27,949 bases of DNA from CAZNER01 sp964572065 (GCA_964572065.1 CAZNER010000022.1:1-27949); one strand, 5' to 3'; shown: positions 16,259-24,104, numbered from the stretch's first letter. The notes: generated from the letters alone by a model not told the origin. Numbers and translations are program-made.

Positions 16259-16513
16259 TCAACTTTTAATAATACTTTCTATATATTTTCTACTCTTCAT
16301 TCTTTTTAATTTTCTCTCATATTCCAATGCAGATTTTCTTTCATAGAATAACTTCGTATATACTAATCTCCAATATTTTGCTCTTTTCGTATATGCTCTT
16401 CCTCCTCCCTTTCCCAAATTGTGATATTTTAACCTTCTTTTGGGATTGTTACTACATCCAATATAATACTTATCAATCTTTTTACTATAAATTATATAAA
16501 CAAAACAATTCAT
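16259..16513 (-). CDS. small GIY-YIG nuclease-family protein
   Basis: 84 aa, a complete GIY-YIG domain with nothing else. Visible: VYIIYSKK as the GIY strand, KYYIGCSNNPKRRLKYHN as the YIG strand with catalytic Arg, then RAYTKRAKYWRLVY and the metal-binding Glu in SALEYERKLK. This is the length of the stand-alone YhbQ/UPF0213-like group. Such proteins cleave DNA in homing, repair or mobile-element contexts; the specific role here is unknown. It sits between the tRNA-Lys/scar cluster and the tRNA-Arg/split tRNA cluster, which is suggestive. The start follows AGGA directly, with no usable spacing. Confidence 0.8.
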   Translation of the reverse strand: MNCFVYIIYSKKIDKYYIGCSNNPKRRLKYHNLGKGGGRAYTKRAKYWRLVYTKLFYERKSALEYERKLKRMKSRKYIESIIKS

Positions 16514-16625
16514 TCCTATTATCGATTCTTAACTCATATTATACACCAAATAACATATATATTCTGCACTTGAGAGGATTTGCCTGTCCGCCTATTGGCG
16601 GAACCCCCAACCCCCTGTTCCGATC

Positions 16626-16720
16626 CCGAAATATATGCGCCTGACAGGATTCGAACCTGCAACATTCGGTTCCGAAGACCGACGGTCTATCCATTGGCCT
16701 ACAGGCGCTCATATTTCGGG
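16626..16720. repeat. 10-bp inverted repeat enclosing tRNA-Arg
   Basis: CCCGAAATAT at 16626-16635 and ATATTTCGGG at 16711-16720 are perfect inverted arms around the tRNA-Arg gene. The ends (CGATCCCGA on the left, TCGGGA on the right) match the 19-nt hairpin modules in the three tRNA-Lys-like scars, so this looks like an enlarged member of the same palindrome family with a tRNA as its loop. Confidence 0.65.
16636..16708 (-). tRNA. tRNA-Arg (anticodon TCG)
   Basis: 73 nt, no encoded CCA. Acceptor GCGCCTG/CAGGCGC is perfect, anticodon stem TCGGT/ACCGA with loop CTTCGGA gives anticodon TCG, T-arm GCAGG-TTCGAAT-CCTGT, discriminator A (16636). The D-stem GGCC/GACC has one C-A mismatch. It is flanked closely by the inverted repeat CCCGAAATAT (16626-16635) and ATATTTCGGG (16711-16720). 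Confidence 0.92.
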
Positions 16721-16817
16721 ACTATCCAGTTGAGCTACGAGTGCATAAAATCAACAATAATCGAACAAATACCATAATTTGATTATATTCAAAACAGTGT
16801 CCAAACTCAAGAAATAT

Positions 16818-16846
16818 TTGATAAAATCCTGTATCTCTTGTATATT
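16818..16846 (+). promoter_or_regulatory. promoter of the SGNH hydrolase gene
   Basis: TTGATA (16818-16823), 17-base spacer, TATATT (16841-16846). Transcription would begin near 16853, downstream of the first in-frame ATG (16779) and upstream of the ATG at 16878, so it decides the start of the next gene. Confidence 0.55.
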
Positions 16847-16877
16847 TAAACTAAATAAAACCCTTGCTATTCTCATT

Positions 16878-17828
16878 ATGAGATTAATTAAATCATTAAT
16901 AATTGCATCAGTCACATATTCCTCTGTACTATTGTTAACATCTATTTATTTTTTGATAAATATCTGGTCATATACTAACTCCTTGGATACAAAAATTTTT
17001 AAAGTATCTTTTAACAGTGAAGATACCTCGAATACTAGTGAAGCATCTGAAAATGCTGACGATACAAATTTAAATACAGAACCAGATACTACCCCTGAAA
17101 CAGGAACACCTACAGGAAATACAGATTCATCAAATGGCAGCAATAATGATGATACAAGCACTACAAATGAAAATAATAATCAAGAAGAACCTCAAGTTGA
17201 AACTCAAACCATACTATGCCTTGGTGATAGTGTTACAAATGGATATCCGTATACAGGCACGGGATATACTTATCCAGTCCAATTGCAATCTAAATTAGAT
17301 TCAGCTTATGGAATAGGTAAAGTTGAAATAATAAATCAAGGAGTAAATGGATATAGAGCTGATCAAGTTTTAGCAAATGTCAGCACTTGGCTGAGCCAAA
17401 ATAATCCGGACATAGTAATATTAATGGTTGGCGGTAATGATCTAAATCAAGGTCTTACAACGGAATCAACTCCAGAAGAAATATTTGCTGTAATTAATCA
17501 AACAGCTAACGAGGTTCAGCAAATAAATTCAATATGTAAGGCTTATACAAATCCAGATAATTCCCATCCGCAAGTTATCGTATCAGCATTTATACCAAAT
17601 AATTATGAAGGTGTATGGGGATCAGCTGCAATATCATTATATAATTCAGTTCTTTCAGGTAAAGGATTAGATGGCTATTTCACTTCTAATTGGGACAGTC
17701 TTTATGACGAGTCAACTTTACAAGCAAAAACAAGCTTAATGTACGATACTCTTCATCCAAACAGCAGTGGATATGCAATAATAGCAAATAACTGGTATCA
17801 AAGAGTTTCTCCCTTAATTAATCTCTAA
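16878..17828 (+). CDS. membrane-anchored SGNH/GDSL hydrolase
   Basis: 316 aa from the ATG at 16878; an in-frame ATG at 16779 lies upstream of the promoter and is less likely. A signal-anchor helix starts right after MRLIKS. A 60-residue linker rich in S, T, N, D and E follows, then an SGNH hydrolase domain: block I LGDSVTNG (Ser118 nucleophile), block II NQGVNG, block III VGGND, block V DTLHP (D290, H293). The full Ser-Gly-Asn-His set is present. Such enzymes remove acyl or acetyl groups from glycans, lipids or wall polymers outside the cell. The disordered linker suggests reach across the envelope. Its TAA stop overlaps the convergent permease stop (17825). Confidence 0.85.
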   Translation: MRLIKSLIIASVTYSSVLLLTSIYFLINIWSYTNSLDTKIFKVSFNSEDTSNTSEASENADDTNLNTEPDTTPETGTPTGNTDSSNGSNNDDTSTTNENNNQEEPQVETQTILCLGDSVTNGYPYTGTGYTYPVQLQSKLDSAYGIGKVEIINQGVNGYRADQVLANVSTWLSQNNPDIVILMVGGNDLNQGLTTESTPEEIFAVINQTANEVQQINSICKAYTNPDNSHPQVIVSAFIPNNYEGVWGSAAISLYNSVLSGKGLDGYFTSNWDSLYDESTLQAKTSLMYDTLHPNSSGYAIIANNWYQRVSPLINL

Positions 17829-18631
17829 ACTGCTACATCCCTCTTCTTGAAAATCCAAAATCCAATAAGTGTAAACAAAATAATTGAAGTACCAAAAAAT
17901 ATTACTGATTCAAGACTTATTTCATTATCCAATAAGGCCGCTCTATAATCAAAATAATAAAAATACGATATATATTTCAAATTTTCTAATGATTCTTTAA
18001 GCGAAGCAACAAGATTAGCAGAATACATAATTACAATGACACCTGCAGAAATCGAAGACGGCAAACTTTTGGATGAAGAAAATGATGAAATCATAAAGCT
18101 TAAACTATATATAGCCCACGAGAATAAAATACTTAGCATAGATATAGCAAAATAATTACTTAAATGTACTTCAATATCATAAAATTTAGCAATAGGTATG
18201 ATTGTTATAATCGAAAGGAAAATAAAACTTAGAACAGTAAACAAACCCGAAATATATTTACTAATATATATTTTAACTCGTGATATCGGCTGCGAAAGAA
18301 GGAAGTCCATTGTTTTATCATCCATCTCACCTGCTATTGCTGATGCCCCAAGAGATATAATCAGTATTATAGAAAGTAGTGGCCACATAAGGCTGTAGTA
18401 TTCAACACATAAAAATGACTCAAATTCTGTAAACAAAGCAGTGCCTTCAATTCCAAATGCTTTTAAAAATGATTCAGGATAACTCTCTATTAGTTTCGAC
18501 ATTTCTGATGCCTCTTGTTGAATTGAAGGAAAAATAGCAACAAACATCCAAATCATAAGTAAACAAATAGAACTTATTGCTATGAACTTTTTTCTATGCA
18601 AATAAATTGTTTTCTTTATAAGTGTTAACAT
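17825..18631 (-). CDS. ABC-2 type transporter permease
   Basis: 268 aa, six hydrophobic segments: one near 14-34, a periplasmic stretch (about 38-75), then five helices including the conserved cytoplasmic piece AIAGEMDDKTMDFLLSQPISRVKIYISKY, the hallmark of ABC-2 (NatB/YhaP-like) permeases where the ATPase docks. It pairs with the ATPase gene directly upstream (1-base gap). The cargo is unknown; relatives export lipids, peptides or drugs, or confer bacteriocin resistance. Confidence 0.85.
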   Translation of the reverse strand: MLTLIKKTIYLHRKKFIAISSICLLMIWMFVAIFPSIQQEASEMSKLIESYPESFLKAFGIEGTALFTEFESFLCVEYYSLMWPLLSIILIISLGASAIAGEMDDKTMDFLLSQPISRVKIYISKYISGLFTVLSFIFLSIITIIPIAKFYDIEVHLSNYFAISMLSILFSWAIYSLSFMISSFSSSKSLPSSISAGVIVIMYSANLVASLKESLENLKYISYFYYFDYRAALLDNEISLESVIFFGTSIILFTLIGFWIFKKRDVAV

Positions 18632-18632
18632 A

Positions 18633-19508
18633 TTACTTATAAAATTTTAAAAATATATCTTCTAAATTTGAATGTTTAATCTCAATATCCTTTATTTTAA
18701 ACTGCTCTAATTTTTTTAATAAAGGCTTAATATCTCCTCTTACACTTAGCATAAAACCATCCCCAAAATTCTTTCTAATTTCTATATCTTTATCTCTTGT
18801 CCTCATTTCCTTTTCACTCACCTTTTTATCAAAATAAACATACACTGTATAAAGCCGTTTTTCTTTTAATTTAGAAATACTTTCTTTATCAACAATTTTT
18901 CCCTGCTTTAAAATTAGAACTTTATCACAAACTCTTTCAACTTCAGACAAATTATGTGATGACATAAAAATACTTACCCCTTCTCTTGCTTTCTTTTTTA
19001 GAACATCGTAAATAATATCCTGAAGTAAGGGATCTAATCCAGTTGTAGGCTCATCAAGTATTAGTAATTTAGGATTATGAATAATTGCAATAATTAATGC
19101 TAATTTTTGCTTATTTCCAGTAGAAAGACTTTTTACTTTAACATTTGGATTAAAATTTAATTTTTCTATTAATTTATTATCAAATTTGCTATTTTTTCTC
19201 AGCCCTTTTAAAAATTTTATATGTTCCCTGCCAGTCCACTCAGTATAAAGATTCAATTCGCCTGATAAATAACCTATATCTTTTTTTATCCTTTCAGAAT
19301 CTTCTTTGGAGTCAAATCCAAATATTTCTATCGATCCGCTATCTGGTTTTATAAAATCCATCATGCATCTGATTGTTGTTGTTTTGCCTGCTCCATTTGG
19401 ACCAAGGAACCCAATAATCTCACCTTTTTTTACATTAAAAGAAATATCATCTACAGCCTTAGTCTTACTATAATATTTTTTTAAATTTTTAACTTCTATT
19501 GTTTTCAT
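18633..19508 (-). CDS. ABC transporter ATP-binding protein
   Basis: 291 aa: a full ATPase domain plus a C-terminal about 80-residue extension of the DUF4162 kind seen in CcmA/NatA-type ATPases. Walker A GPNGAGKTT (36-44), Q-loop region IGYLSGELNLYTE, signature LSTGNKQKL (128-136; LSTGN in place of LSGGQ), Walker B LLILDEP (148-154), D-loop GLDP, switch His in SSHNLSE. It works with the ABC-2 permease one base downstream. It is divergent from a MarR-type regulator across 64 bases, the usual place for local control. No Shine-Dalgarno sequence. Confidence 0.9.
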   Translation of the reverse strand: MKTIEVKNLKKYYSKTKAVDDISFNVKKGEIIGFLGPNGAGKTTTIRCMMDFIKPDSGSIEIFGFDSKEDSERIKKDIGYLSGELNLYTEWTGREHIKFLKGLRKNSKFDNKLIEKLNFNPNVKVKSLSTGNKQKLALIIAIIHNPKLLILDEPTTGLDPLLQDIIYDVLKKKAREGVSIFMSSHNLSEVERVCDKVLILKQGKIVDKESISKLKEKRLYTVYVYFDKKVSEKEMRTRDKDIEIRKNFGDGFMLSVRGDIKPLLKKLEQFKIKDIEIKHSNLEDIFLKFYK

Positions 19509-19531
19509 TAACTTTACTTTAACAAAACTTC

Positions 19532-19572
19532 TTGATATACTTAACTAATTAAATATTAACATATTAAATATT
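19532..19572. promoter_or_regulatory. intergenic control region with 10-base direct repeat
   Basis: TTGATA (19532-19537) and TATTAA (19554-19559), 16 bases apart, could drive the regulator gene. ATTAAATATT occurs twice, at 19548-19557 and 19563-19572, a 15-base period that overlaps the -10 and start and may be an operator for the MarR-type protein. The A/T bias weakens the call. Confidence 0.35.
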
Positions 19573-20103
19573 TTGAGTCAAACAGACCTACTTTATAAAA
19601 TTGAAAAAGCTAAAAACCTAAAAGATATCATTGACATTCAAAAATACTCTAAAAAAGATCTACTCGAAGCGATGAGATTGAAACCCAATAATGTTGTCAA
19701 AAGATATGATTCAATTGTAGAGAGAAAGATATTAAAAGACACTGAATTATCCGTCATGAATCTAAAGATACTTTCTGCTATCAATCTTCTATGTTCTCCT
19801 ACTCAGACAGAGATACTAAATTACATAGACACAACTGCTGCTAATCTCAGTCAGAGAATCAGCTGGCTTGAAAATAAAGGTTATGTTAAATTTATTCAAG
19901 CAAACAAAACTAAAGATAAAAGGAAGAAGAAATTAAAAATAACCCTAAAAGCTAGAAGAATAATAAAAAAGTCAATTCAAGCAATAAATAATTTCAAAAA
20001 TGAAATTTCAAGCAATTTTACAAAAAAAGAAATAATAAATGTAGTAAAATACTTCACTAAGGTTTCAAAAATACTAGATAAATATGAGAAAGAATACTCC
20101 TAA
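19573..20103 (+). CDS. MarR-type winged-helix regulator
   Basis: 176 aa from a TTG start (no in-frame ATG before the conserved part). A helical N-terminus (DLLYKIEKAKNLKDIIDI) precedes a winged helix: LSVMNLKILSAINLL, TQTEILNYIDTTAANLSQRISWLENKGYVKF (recognition helix ANLSQRISWLE), then the wing with a very basic KDKRKKKLKITLKARRI, then dimerisation helices. The order fits MarR proteins with an extra N-terminal helix pair. It stands divergent to the ABC exporter, so it is probably the local sensor/repressor of that pair; the ligand is unknown. Confidence 0.75.
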   Translation: MSQTDLLYKIEKAKNLKDIIDIQKYSKKDLLEAMRLKPNNVVKRYDSIVERKILKDTELSVMNLKILSAINLLCSPTQTEILNYIDTTAANLSQRISWLENKGYVKFIQANKTKDKRKKKLKITLKARRIIKKSIQAINNFKNEISSNFTKKEIINVVKYFTKVSKILDKYEKEYS

Positions 20104-20229
20104 TCTTTCAATTCATCTATAATCATTTTAACCAGCTTAATCGTTTCAGCTAATGTTCATATCAAAATAGCTACTGCTATAAAAATCAAAATATTTATTT
20201 TACTTTTAATATTAATTTTATTATCATGA

Positions 20230-20258
20230 TTTTCCTTTCATTTTTTATTTTTTATGAT
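20230..20258 (+). promoter_or_regulatory. possible promoter of the methyltransferase gene
   Basis: TTTTCC (20230-20235), 17 bases, TATGAT (20253-20258). The -10 covers the upstream ATG at 20254, which argues for the start at 20272 and a leader of about 7 bases. The -35 is poor. Confidence 0.3.
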
Positions 20259-20271
20259 AAAATTAAATAAA

Positions 20272-20946
20272 ATGGAAACAGATTGGGATAGATACTATAA
20301 TCGTTATGAAACTACTCCTAATGACTTTAGAACCCCTTCAGATTCAATTTCTGCTTTATATGAAGCTATCTTTAAAAATTATGAAATTAAGGAATTATTA
20401 CGAAGAAAAAGCCTTAGAATCCTTATCATAGGAACTGCTGGTGAGCAATCCACTCATGAGTTCATCCAAACATGGAAAATATGTACAGATAGACAACCAG
20501 GTCAAGACCAGTTTACTTTTATCGATTTACATATGACACCTCTATCACAACCCTCTGATCTAGATAGTACTCCGCATTTCATTCAAGCAGATGGTAGGAG
20601 AATACCTTTTGATAATAACTCCTTTGATGTAATCATAACCCACCATCTATTCGACTGTGCTGATAAATCTAGTATCCTCCGAATTCTTGAAGAATGCAGA
20701 AGAGTAACTAATTATGAACTCGGAATAAACTTTCATTGCGTAAAGGATACTATGACACATTTAGGTGAAATCTGGGGGAACAGTGTATTAAGATTTATTA
20801 AATGGCTTAAGTATGGAATACCATTTTATTATAGAACAAACCATAGATATGAGGAATTTTTTGAATTGTGCAATCTTGAATTAATTTTTAAAACTTACGA
20901 CGAAAAATGCTATTCTGTTTTATTCTTGGTGCAACCTAATCAGTAG
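20272..20946 (+). CDS. class I SAM-dependent methyltransferase, divergent
   Basis: 224 aa from ATG 20272 (METDWDRYYNRY); an ATG six codons earlier overlaps the -10 box. Motif I is changed: RILIIGTAGEQSTHEF instead of GxGxG, with the acidic end of strand 2 in FTFIDLHMTPL, motif III IQADGRRIPFDNNSFDVIITHHLFDCAD, and a following ILEECRRV helix. The PFDxxSFDVI block is standard for methyltransferase type 11 proteins, so the fold is secure and the SAM loop unusual. The C-terminal half (GEIWGNSVLRFIKW, a YRTNHRYEEFF region) is not recognised. Stand-alone gene; substrate unknown. Confidence 0.7.
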   Translation: METDWDRYYNRYETTPNDFRTPSDSISALYEAIFKNYEIKELLRRKSLRILIIGTAGEQSTHEFIQTWKICTDRQPGQDQFTFIDLHMTPLSQPSDLDSTPHFIQADGRRIPFDNNSFDVIITHHLFDCADKSSILRILEECRRVTNYELGINFHCVKDTMTHLGEIWGNSVLRFIKWLKYGIPFYYRTNHRYEEFFELCNLELIFKTYDEKCYSVLFLVQPNQ

Positions 20947-21062
20947 AAATATTAATCCTACTATTAAATGAAGGATATAATGATCAAAAGTATGCAGATC
21001 AGCTTCTTGAATATACATTAAATTTCCTCAAAGAAAATGGAATCAAAAAAAATAATGACTGA
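20943..21062 (+). other. short coding-like fragment without start codon
   Basis: One frame reads SVEILILLLNEGYNDQ... and continues with KYADQLLEYTLNFLKENG to a TGA at 21060-21062. It is amphipathic and protein-like but has no in-frame ATG, and the frame closes just upstream. It could be a decayed gene end. Elsewhere between 20947 and 21191 I see nothing. Confidence 0.2.
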
Positions 21063-21191
21063 ATACTCACCTTTAGATACTTTATACATCAACGCTTTAC
21101 AAAAATATTAAGGTACCGAAATTAAAAAAAAGTTTTAATTAATAACTCTTGACAATATGATAATTACAAAATGCATTAATTTAAGTTATAT

Positions 21192-21695
21192 CTATATATA
21201 AGTCAACCTATCCAAAGCTTTATCTACCCCAAATCTAAGAAGCTCTTTTACAGATTCCGGGTCAAGTTCATAAATAATAAAAAATGCTGTAATGAAAACA
21301 ATAGCAGCAAGCCATCTCGTAAATACTCCTCTTGTTCTAATAAATAAAACGATTGAAAGTATTGCTATAAGAGTTGGACCAACTAAAGTCAATACCCCTA
21401 AATTAATCTCATAACCAGCAATATATTTAGTATCTTCACCTAAAAATCCAGCTAAGTCAATATCGATGTTAAAAATTATTAATACAATCTCAAGAATCAA
21501 AACAACAAGAATGATAATTGATGAGCTTTTAGTTGAAGCTCCCTCTGTTCTGTAAACTTCATAAACTACTGTAGGTAAAAGCAGGAAAATTGCTGGTAAA
21601 GGACTAGATAATAAAAGACTTAAAATAATCCCTATTACTGCCAATATGCTCATTATGATACATATTAAAGGTGCATGCTTTGTAGGTTTTGCCAT
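21192..21695 (-). CDS. small membrane protein, four hydrophobic segments
   Basis: 167 aa with hydrophobic stretches near 9-43 (possibly two helices), 58-75, 92-122 and 127-143, and a soluble tail DPESVKELLRFGVDKALDRL. It starts MAKPTKHAPLICIIM. No conserved motif recognised; the layout resembles small DUF-type membrane proteins common in Patescibacteria and Firmicutes. Single gene between two gene-poor stretches; function unknown. Confidence 0.65.
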   Translation of the reverse strand: MAKPTKHAPLICIIMSILAVIGIILSLLLSSPLPAIFLLLPTVVYEVYRTEGASTKSSSIIILVVLILEIVLIIFNIDIDLAGFLGEDTKYIAGYEINLGVLTLVGPTLIAILSIVLFIRTRGVFTRWLAAIVFITAFFIIYELDPESVKELLRFGVDKALDRLTYI

Positions 21696-21893
21696 TTTCT
21701 ATATTTTAATAATTTATTCTAAAATAGTATAGCAGAGTTATTATTTAAATAAAATTCTAATAAAACCTATTTGTAAGATATTTCTAAGAAACTTTTTTGT
21801 AAAAGTTCATATATTATATGTACCGAATATACATAAATGAAGTAAAATTAAAGAATTTTTGTATACGAATATACGATAGTAAAAGATCGAGGT

Positions 21894-22025
21894 CTGGAGT
21901 ATTTCATTTGGGTGGAAATTTTAGATTATGATTGTTTACCGTCAGCAAACTGAAAGACTCCAGCACTTTTTGTGGTACTTTTTGGTGTCAAAAAGTACCG
22001 AACGGGGTTTGGGGTGGCAACCCCA
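21894..22025. other. hairpin-rich intergenic element (ncRNA or MITE-like)
   Basis: Three structures in 132 bases. CTGGAGTaTTTCA (21894-21906) pairs with TGAAAgACTCCAG (21951-21963), 12 of 13 pairs across a 44-base loop. GGTACTTTTTG-GTGT-CAAAAAGTACC (21974-21999) is a perfect 11-bp hairpin. Then GGGGTT/AACCCC (22004-22024) or, as an exclusive alternative, TGGGGT-GGCA-ACCCCA (22010-22025). GC is far above the surrounding stretch. No protein is likely here. The rest of 21696-22138 holds A/T-rich sequence, a twice-occurring CGAATATAC and the promoter listed next. Confidence 0.55.
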
Positions 22026-22101
22026 TCTTAAAATCATTAAATCTCAGATGTGCGTACAGTAAATACAAAGTAAACACCATATTCTTTTTAATTAACATTT
22101 A

Positions 22102-22110
22102 TGCTATATT
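22102..22110 (+). promoter_or_regulatory. extended -10 box before the propeller protein gene
   Basis: TGCTATATT is an extended -10, with the ATG 29 bases downstream at 22139. No good -35 is visible at 17 bases. Confidence 0.4.
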
Positions 22111-22138
22111 GAAGAACATAATATAAGTAAATATCAAC

Positions 22139-23209
22139 ATGCATGAAAATCAATCTCCAAAATCTAACTCTGAAACCACAGGATCTTTTCAGGAGAAAAA
22201 AATGTTACTAATTGCTGGTGCAGTAATTATAGTTTTAGTTTTAATAATAATTGTAGGAATATCTGCATATTTTATAGGCAAATACATTTCTGATAAAACT
22301 GACAATACTATAGCTGAAAAACTCTCATCTGATATAGACACAACAAATCTAGAAGAAGACATGATTTTTAAAGAAGAAACTGAAGCTATCCCAAATTGGA
22401 TTCAAGATAATCCCAATAGTGAAAATAAAGGACCATGGTACAGCGGGTTATACATTTCTGAATCTACAGATGGTTTAAATTTTACAAATGAAAAGCTTTT
22501 TCTTGAACACTCCGGTGTAGCAAATTTAATTGTAACTTCTGATAATAAACTCATAGCAACTTTTCAATATTTCTCATTTGTTAATCAGGATATGTTTGAT
22601 ATCATTGCATATACAGTCTCTGAAGATAATGGGAAAACATGGTCAAGTGTAAAGCCAGTAAATATAACAGGACTTAGTGCAGGTGAGAGTCCTAATGGAT
22701 GCGATCCAACATTAGTTGAACTTGAAGAAGGTAGATTTAGATTATATTTCACATATCATCAAGTAGGAGAAGAATATCCTCAGCTTTTTTCAGCAATTGG
22801 TGATTCAATCGACTCTAAATTTTTAAGTGAAGGACAGCAGCTTTTAACAGATGAAATAATCCTTGATCCAGCTGTGATTTATTTTGATGACATGTGGCAC
22901 CATTATACGGTTAAACATGGTGAATCATTTGAAAATGAACCAAATGAAAATCCAATAAGTGTTCACTCAACTTCAGAAGACGGACTAGCTTTTGAACTAG
23001 TTGATGAGATTACATTAGATATGCAATTTTTAGGTGATGTAATAGAAGATGACGGTGGCATCAGATTTTATAATGGCTCAGATTCCGCATTCTCTACTGA
23101 TGGTTATAATTGGGTACAGGATGAAGGTGAAAGAGTTCAGGGGGCAGATCCGGGAGTTGTTAAACTAGATGACGGTACATACTTGATAATTTATACAAAG
23201 GTTAATTAA
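22139..23209 (+). CDS. membrane-anchored Asp-box beta-propeller (sialidase/GH43-like)
   Basis: 356 aa. Short polar N-terminus, one anchor helix (about 22-48), acidic linker, then a propeller domain facing outside. Repeated blades are marked by Asp-box-like turns: SESTDGLNF, SEDNGKTW (classic S-x-D-x-G-x-T-W), STSEDGLAF and STDGYNW. Between them come DPTLVELEEGRFRLYFTYH, DPAVIYFDDMWHHYTV and DPGVVKLDDGTYLIIYT, the D-P-x-V strands of GH32/43/sialidase-like folds. It may bind or cleave a glycan; catalytic residues cannot be set from sequence alone. Followed after 22 bases by the aldo/keto reductase-like gene, so probably co-transcribed. Confidence 0.75.
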   Translation: MHENQSPKSNSETTGSFQEKKMLLIAGAVIIVLVLIIIVGISAYFIGKYISDKTDNTIAEKLSSDIDTTNLEEDMIFKEETEAIPNWIQDNPNSENKGPWYSGLYISESTDGLNFTNEKLFLEHSGVANLIVTSDNKLIATFQYFSFVNQDMFDIIAYTVSEDNGKTWSSVKPVNITGLSAGESPNGCDPTLVELEEGRFRLYFTYHQVGEEYPQLFSAIGDSIDSKFLSEGQQLLTDEIILDPAVIYFDDMWHHYTVKHGESFENEPNENPISVHSTSEDGLAFELVDEITLDMQFLGDVIEDDGGIRFYNGSDSAFSTDGYNWVQDEGERVQGADPGVVKLDDGTYLIIYTKVN

Positions 23210-23231
23210 AATAATATTTTAGATTAAAGAT

Positions 23232-24104
23232 ATGAAAATTCTTTTTAAAAAACTTAAAAGCAGTTTTGAAATGCCAATATACGGACTTGGAACTTGGTTA
23301 ATGGGCGGAACAAAAGAAAAAGATCCAAGTAATGACGATAAGAAAGATATTAATACTATCCAAATGAATGTTGATATGGGAGTTAAGTTAATATTTACAG
23401 CGCAAAATTACGCAGATGGATACTGCGAAGAGTTAGTTGGTAGAGCAATTGAGAAATATGACCGTAAAAATATAATCCTATGCACTGCAATAAGAAAAGA
23501 AAATTCAACTTATGATAATGTCTTAAAATCGTTTGATGAAAGTCTTAATAGATTAAGAACAAACTATATAGACATAATCTACCATCATATAAGATATCAA
23601 GATGTTCCTATTAAAGAAACTATGAAGGCATTTAATCAACTTGTTGATGCAGGAAAAGCAAAGAATATAGCCGTAAGCAATTACAGCACTGACAGCTTAA
23701 AAGAAGCACAGGATAACAGTAAATATCCAATAGTCGCCAATCAAGTTTATTACAATTTAATGACTCGTGAATCAGAAACAAGCGGACTTGTAAGATATTG
23801 TCAGGAAAACGATGTAATACTGCAGGCATATCGTCCCCTAGGAGCTGGTAAATTAACTTTAAAAGGGAAGTATAAAATAGTTGACGAAATGTGTAAGAAG
23901 TATAACATGACTCCTTCTCAAATAGCATTAAGCTGGCTAACAAGCCAGCCAAATATAACTGTAGTCTGTACAACTTCCAACAAGCAGCATTTAAAAGAAA
24001 ATTTAGAAGCTGTTAATTGGGGAATGAATGATGATGATATTGAGAAACTTCGTAAAGAATTTCCAGAGCAAATACAAGTTGGTGAATGTGTTAAGTTGGA
24101 ATAA
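23232..24104 (+). CDS. aldo/keto reductase-fold protein lacking Asp and Lys of the tetrad
   Basis: 290 aa, the normal AKR length. Clear family blocks: YGLGTWLMGG, YADGYCEELVGRAI, NVLKSFDESLNRLRTNYIDIIY, VDAGKAKNIAVSNYS, YNLMTRESE and AYRPLGAGKL. AKRs reduce carbonyls with NADPH using an Asp-Tyr-Lys-His tetrad. Here Tyr60 and His119 are kept, but the Asp of the usual IDTA block is Phe55 (LIFTA) and the Lys of the usual ATK block is Ala86 (LCTAI). It is therefore probably not a normal reductase: a binding protein or altered chemistry. It follows the propeller gene closely. Confidence 0.85.
   Translation: MKILFKKLKSSFEMPIYGLGTWLMGGTKEKDPSNDDKKDINTIQMNVDMGVKLIFTAQNYADGYCEELVGRAIEKYDRKNIILCTAIRKENSTYDNVLKSFDESLNRLRTNYIDIIYHHIRYQDVPIKETMKAFNQLVDAGKAKNIAVSNYSTDSLKEAQDNSKYPIVANQVYYNLMTRESETSGLVRYCQENDVILQAYRPLGAGKLTLKGKYKIVDEMCKKYNMTPSQIALSWLTSQPNITVVCTTSNKQHLKENLEAVNWGMNDDDIEKLRKEFPEQIQVGECVKLE

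Larger units (their letters stand above)
16566..16744 (-). pseudogene. split tRNA interrupted by a palindrome that carries tRNA-Arg
   Basis: Minus strand: 16744-16722 reads as a tRNA 5' half (GCACTCG acceptor, TA, GCTC D-stem, AACTGGATAG). At the other end 16580-16566 reads AATCCTCTCAAGTGC, a T-arm end and acceptor 3' strand. GCACTCG and CAAGTGC pair at 6 of 7 positions. Between them lie TCCCGAAATAT, the intact tRNA-Arg, ATATTTCGGGA and a GGGGGTTC T-arm start. A 20-base insertion (16581-16600), containing most of the palindrome TCCGCC-TATT-GGCGGA (16587-16602), splits the T-loop. Confidence 0.55.

Noticed and set aside
16779..16877. Longer start of the SGNH hydrolase at 16779
   Set aside because: A good promoter (16818-16846) lies inside this extension, and the hydrophobic anchor follows the later ATG directly.
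21150..21175. TTGACA followed by A/T-rich sequence on the plus strand
   Set aside because: No -10 at a proper distance, and it points into the end of a minus-strand gene.
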